A DNA stretch of 64,000 nucleotides. Origin: Xiphias gladius (taxonomy: Eukaryota; Chordata; Actinopteri; Istiophoriformes; Xiphiidae). Below the pieces are notes generated by a model, which had not been told where the DNA came from, did no database searches, and worked only from the letters and a program-made list of their open reading frames with translations. Position numbers and translations under genes: made by a program. Of this stretch, positions 63,700-64,000 are shown piece after piece. Within the stretch, counting starts at the first letter, position 1; each line of letters begins with the position of its first letter. The stretch lies in the NCBI RefSeq assembly GCF_016859285.1, contig NC_053417.1, forward strand, positions 20,392,206 through 20,456,205, in the 5' to 3' direction.

Positions 63700-64000
63700 T
63701 TTTTATAAGGAGGGGAAATTTTATTTATAACACATGGTGCTGACAGGGAGTCTCCAGCTCAGCGTCTATATTACAAGGTTGATCTGCAAGGCTGCGCATG
63801 TACTGTATGGTATTTGGAAACCAAGATTGCAGTGGCACTAGAAACACACGCTTGAAACAACACTCTTTCCTTTTTTTTTGTTTGTTTGTTTTTTTCTGAA
63901 TTTTCTTACAAAATGGTACAAACAACAATACAAAATATTTGTGCTGTTGACAATTTACAAAACAAGTCTTTTGACTCAATAACTGTGCAATTATTTTTTC
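63700..64000 (-). other. Candidate 3' end of a leftward gene entering from the right
   Basis: A minus-strand AATAAA at 63720-63725 is followed (towards the right edge) by UTR-like AT-rich sequence without coding frames. By synteny with human 20q13.33, where CDH4 lies tail-to-tail with TAF4, this could be the cdh4 3' UTR. That identity is inference, as no coding sequence is in view. Confidence 0.3.

Overview
This is teleost fish DNA, most likely from a spiny-rayed (percomorph) species. The genes have short introns with GT/AG junctions. The introns and spacers hold repeats familiar from fish genomes: a Tc1-like element, hAT-type MITEs, and many (CA)n and (TA)n microsatellites. The gene order matches part of human 20q13.33 (CDH26, MTG2, SS18L1, LSM14B, TAF4). 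No rRNA, tRNA or CRISPR array was seen, and I found no retrovirus-like or capsid-bearing element.

Layout, left to right. (1) 1-4618, + strand: the 3' half of a cadherin-26-like gene, from the end of EC4 through EC5, the transmembrane segment and the catenin-binding tail. (2) About 4757-5935: a decayed Tc1/mariner element. (3) 7983-10803, + strand: a second cadherin-26-like copy with a nonsense codon at the start of EC1 and no EC4, EC5 or transmembrane exons, so probably a pseudogene. (4) 12670-14610, - strand: a five-exon gene for a DUF218/YdcF-like protein, a family better known from bacteria and apparently absent from mammals. (5) 16273-19084, - strand: mtg2, a mitochondrial Obg-type ribosome-assembly GTPase, complete at about 420 codons. 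(6) 23136-29829, - strand: ss18l1 (CREST), a neuronal BAF-complex subunit, complete in 11 exons. (7) 31036-33362, - strand: lsm14b, an mRNP/P-body protein, complete in 8 exons. (8) 34189-45767, + strand: taf4, a TFIID subunit, complete in 16 exons. It lies head-to-head with lsm14b across an 826-bp shared promoter region. (9) 45768-64000: the taf4 3' UTR and about 16 kb of spacer with repeats, a small CpG-rich patch, possible conserved noncoding blocks, and at the far right what looks like the 3' end of a leftward gene (cdh4 would be expected from synteny).

The genes do not form one pathway. Several act in gene expression (TFIID, BAF chromatin remodelling, mRNA storage, mitochondrial ribosome assembly), and the order is best read as conserved vertebrate linkage. 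Exon junctions were read by eye. In mtg2, ss18l1, lsm14b and taf4 every junction keeps frame, which is the main support for those models. The least expected items are the bacterial-like DUF218 gene, the decayed cadherin duplicate, the absence of psma7 between lsm14b and ss18l1, and two orphan exon-like segments in the right-hand spacer.
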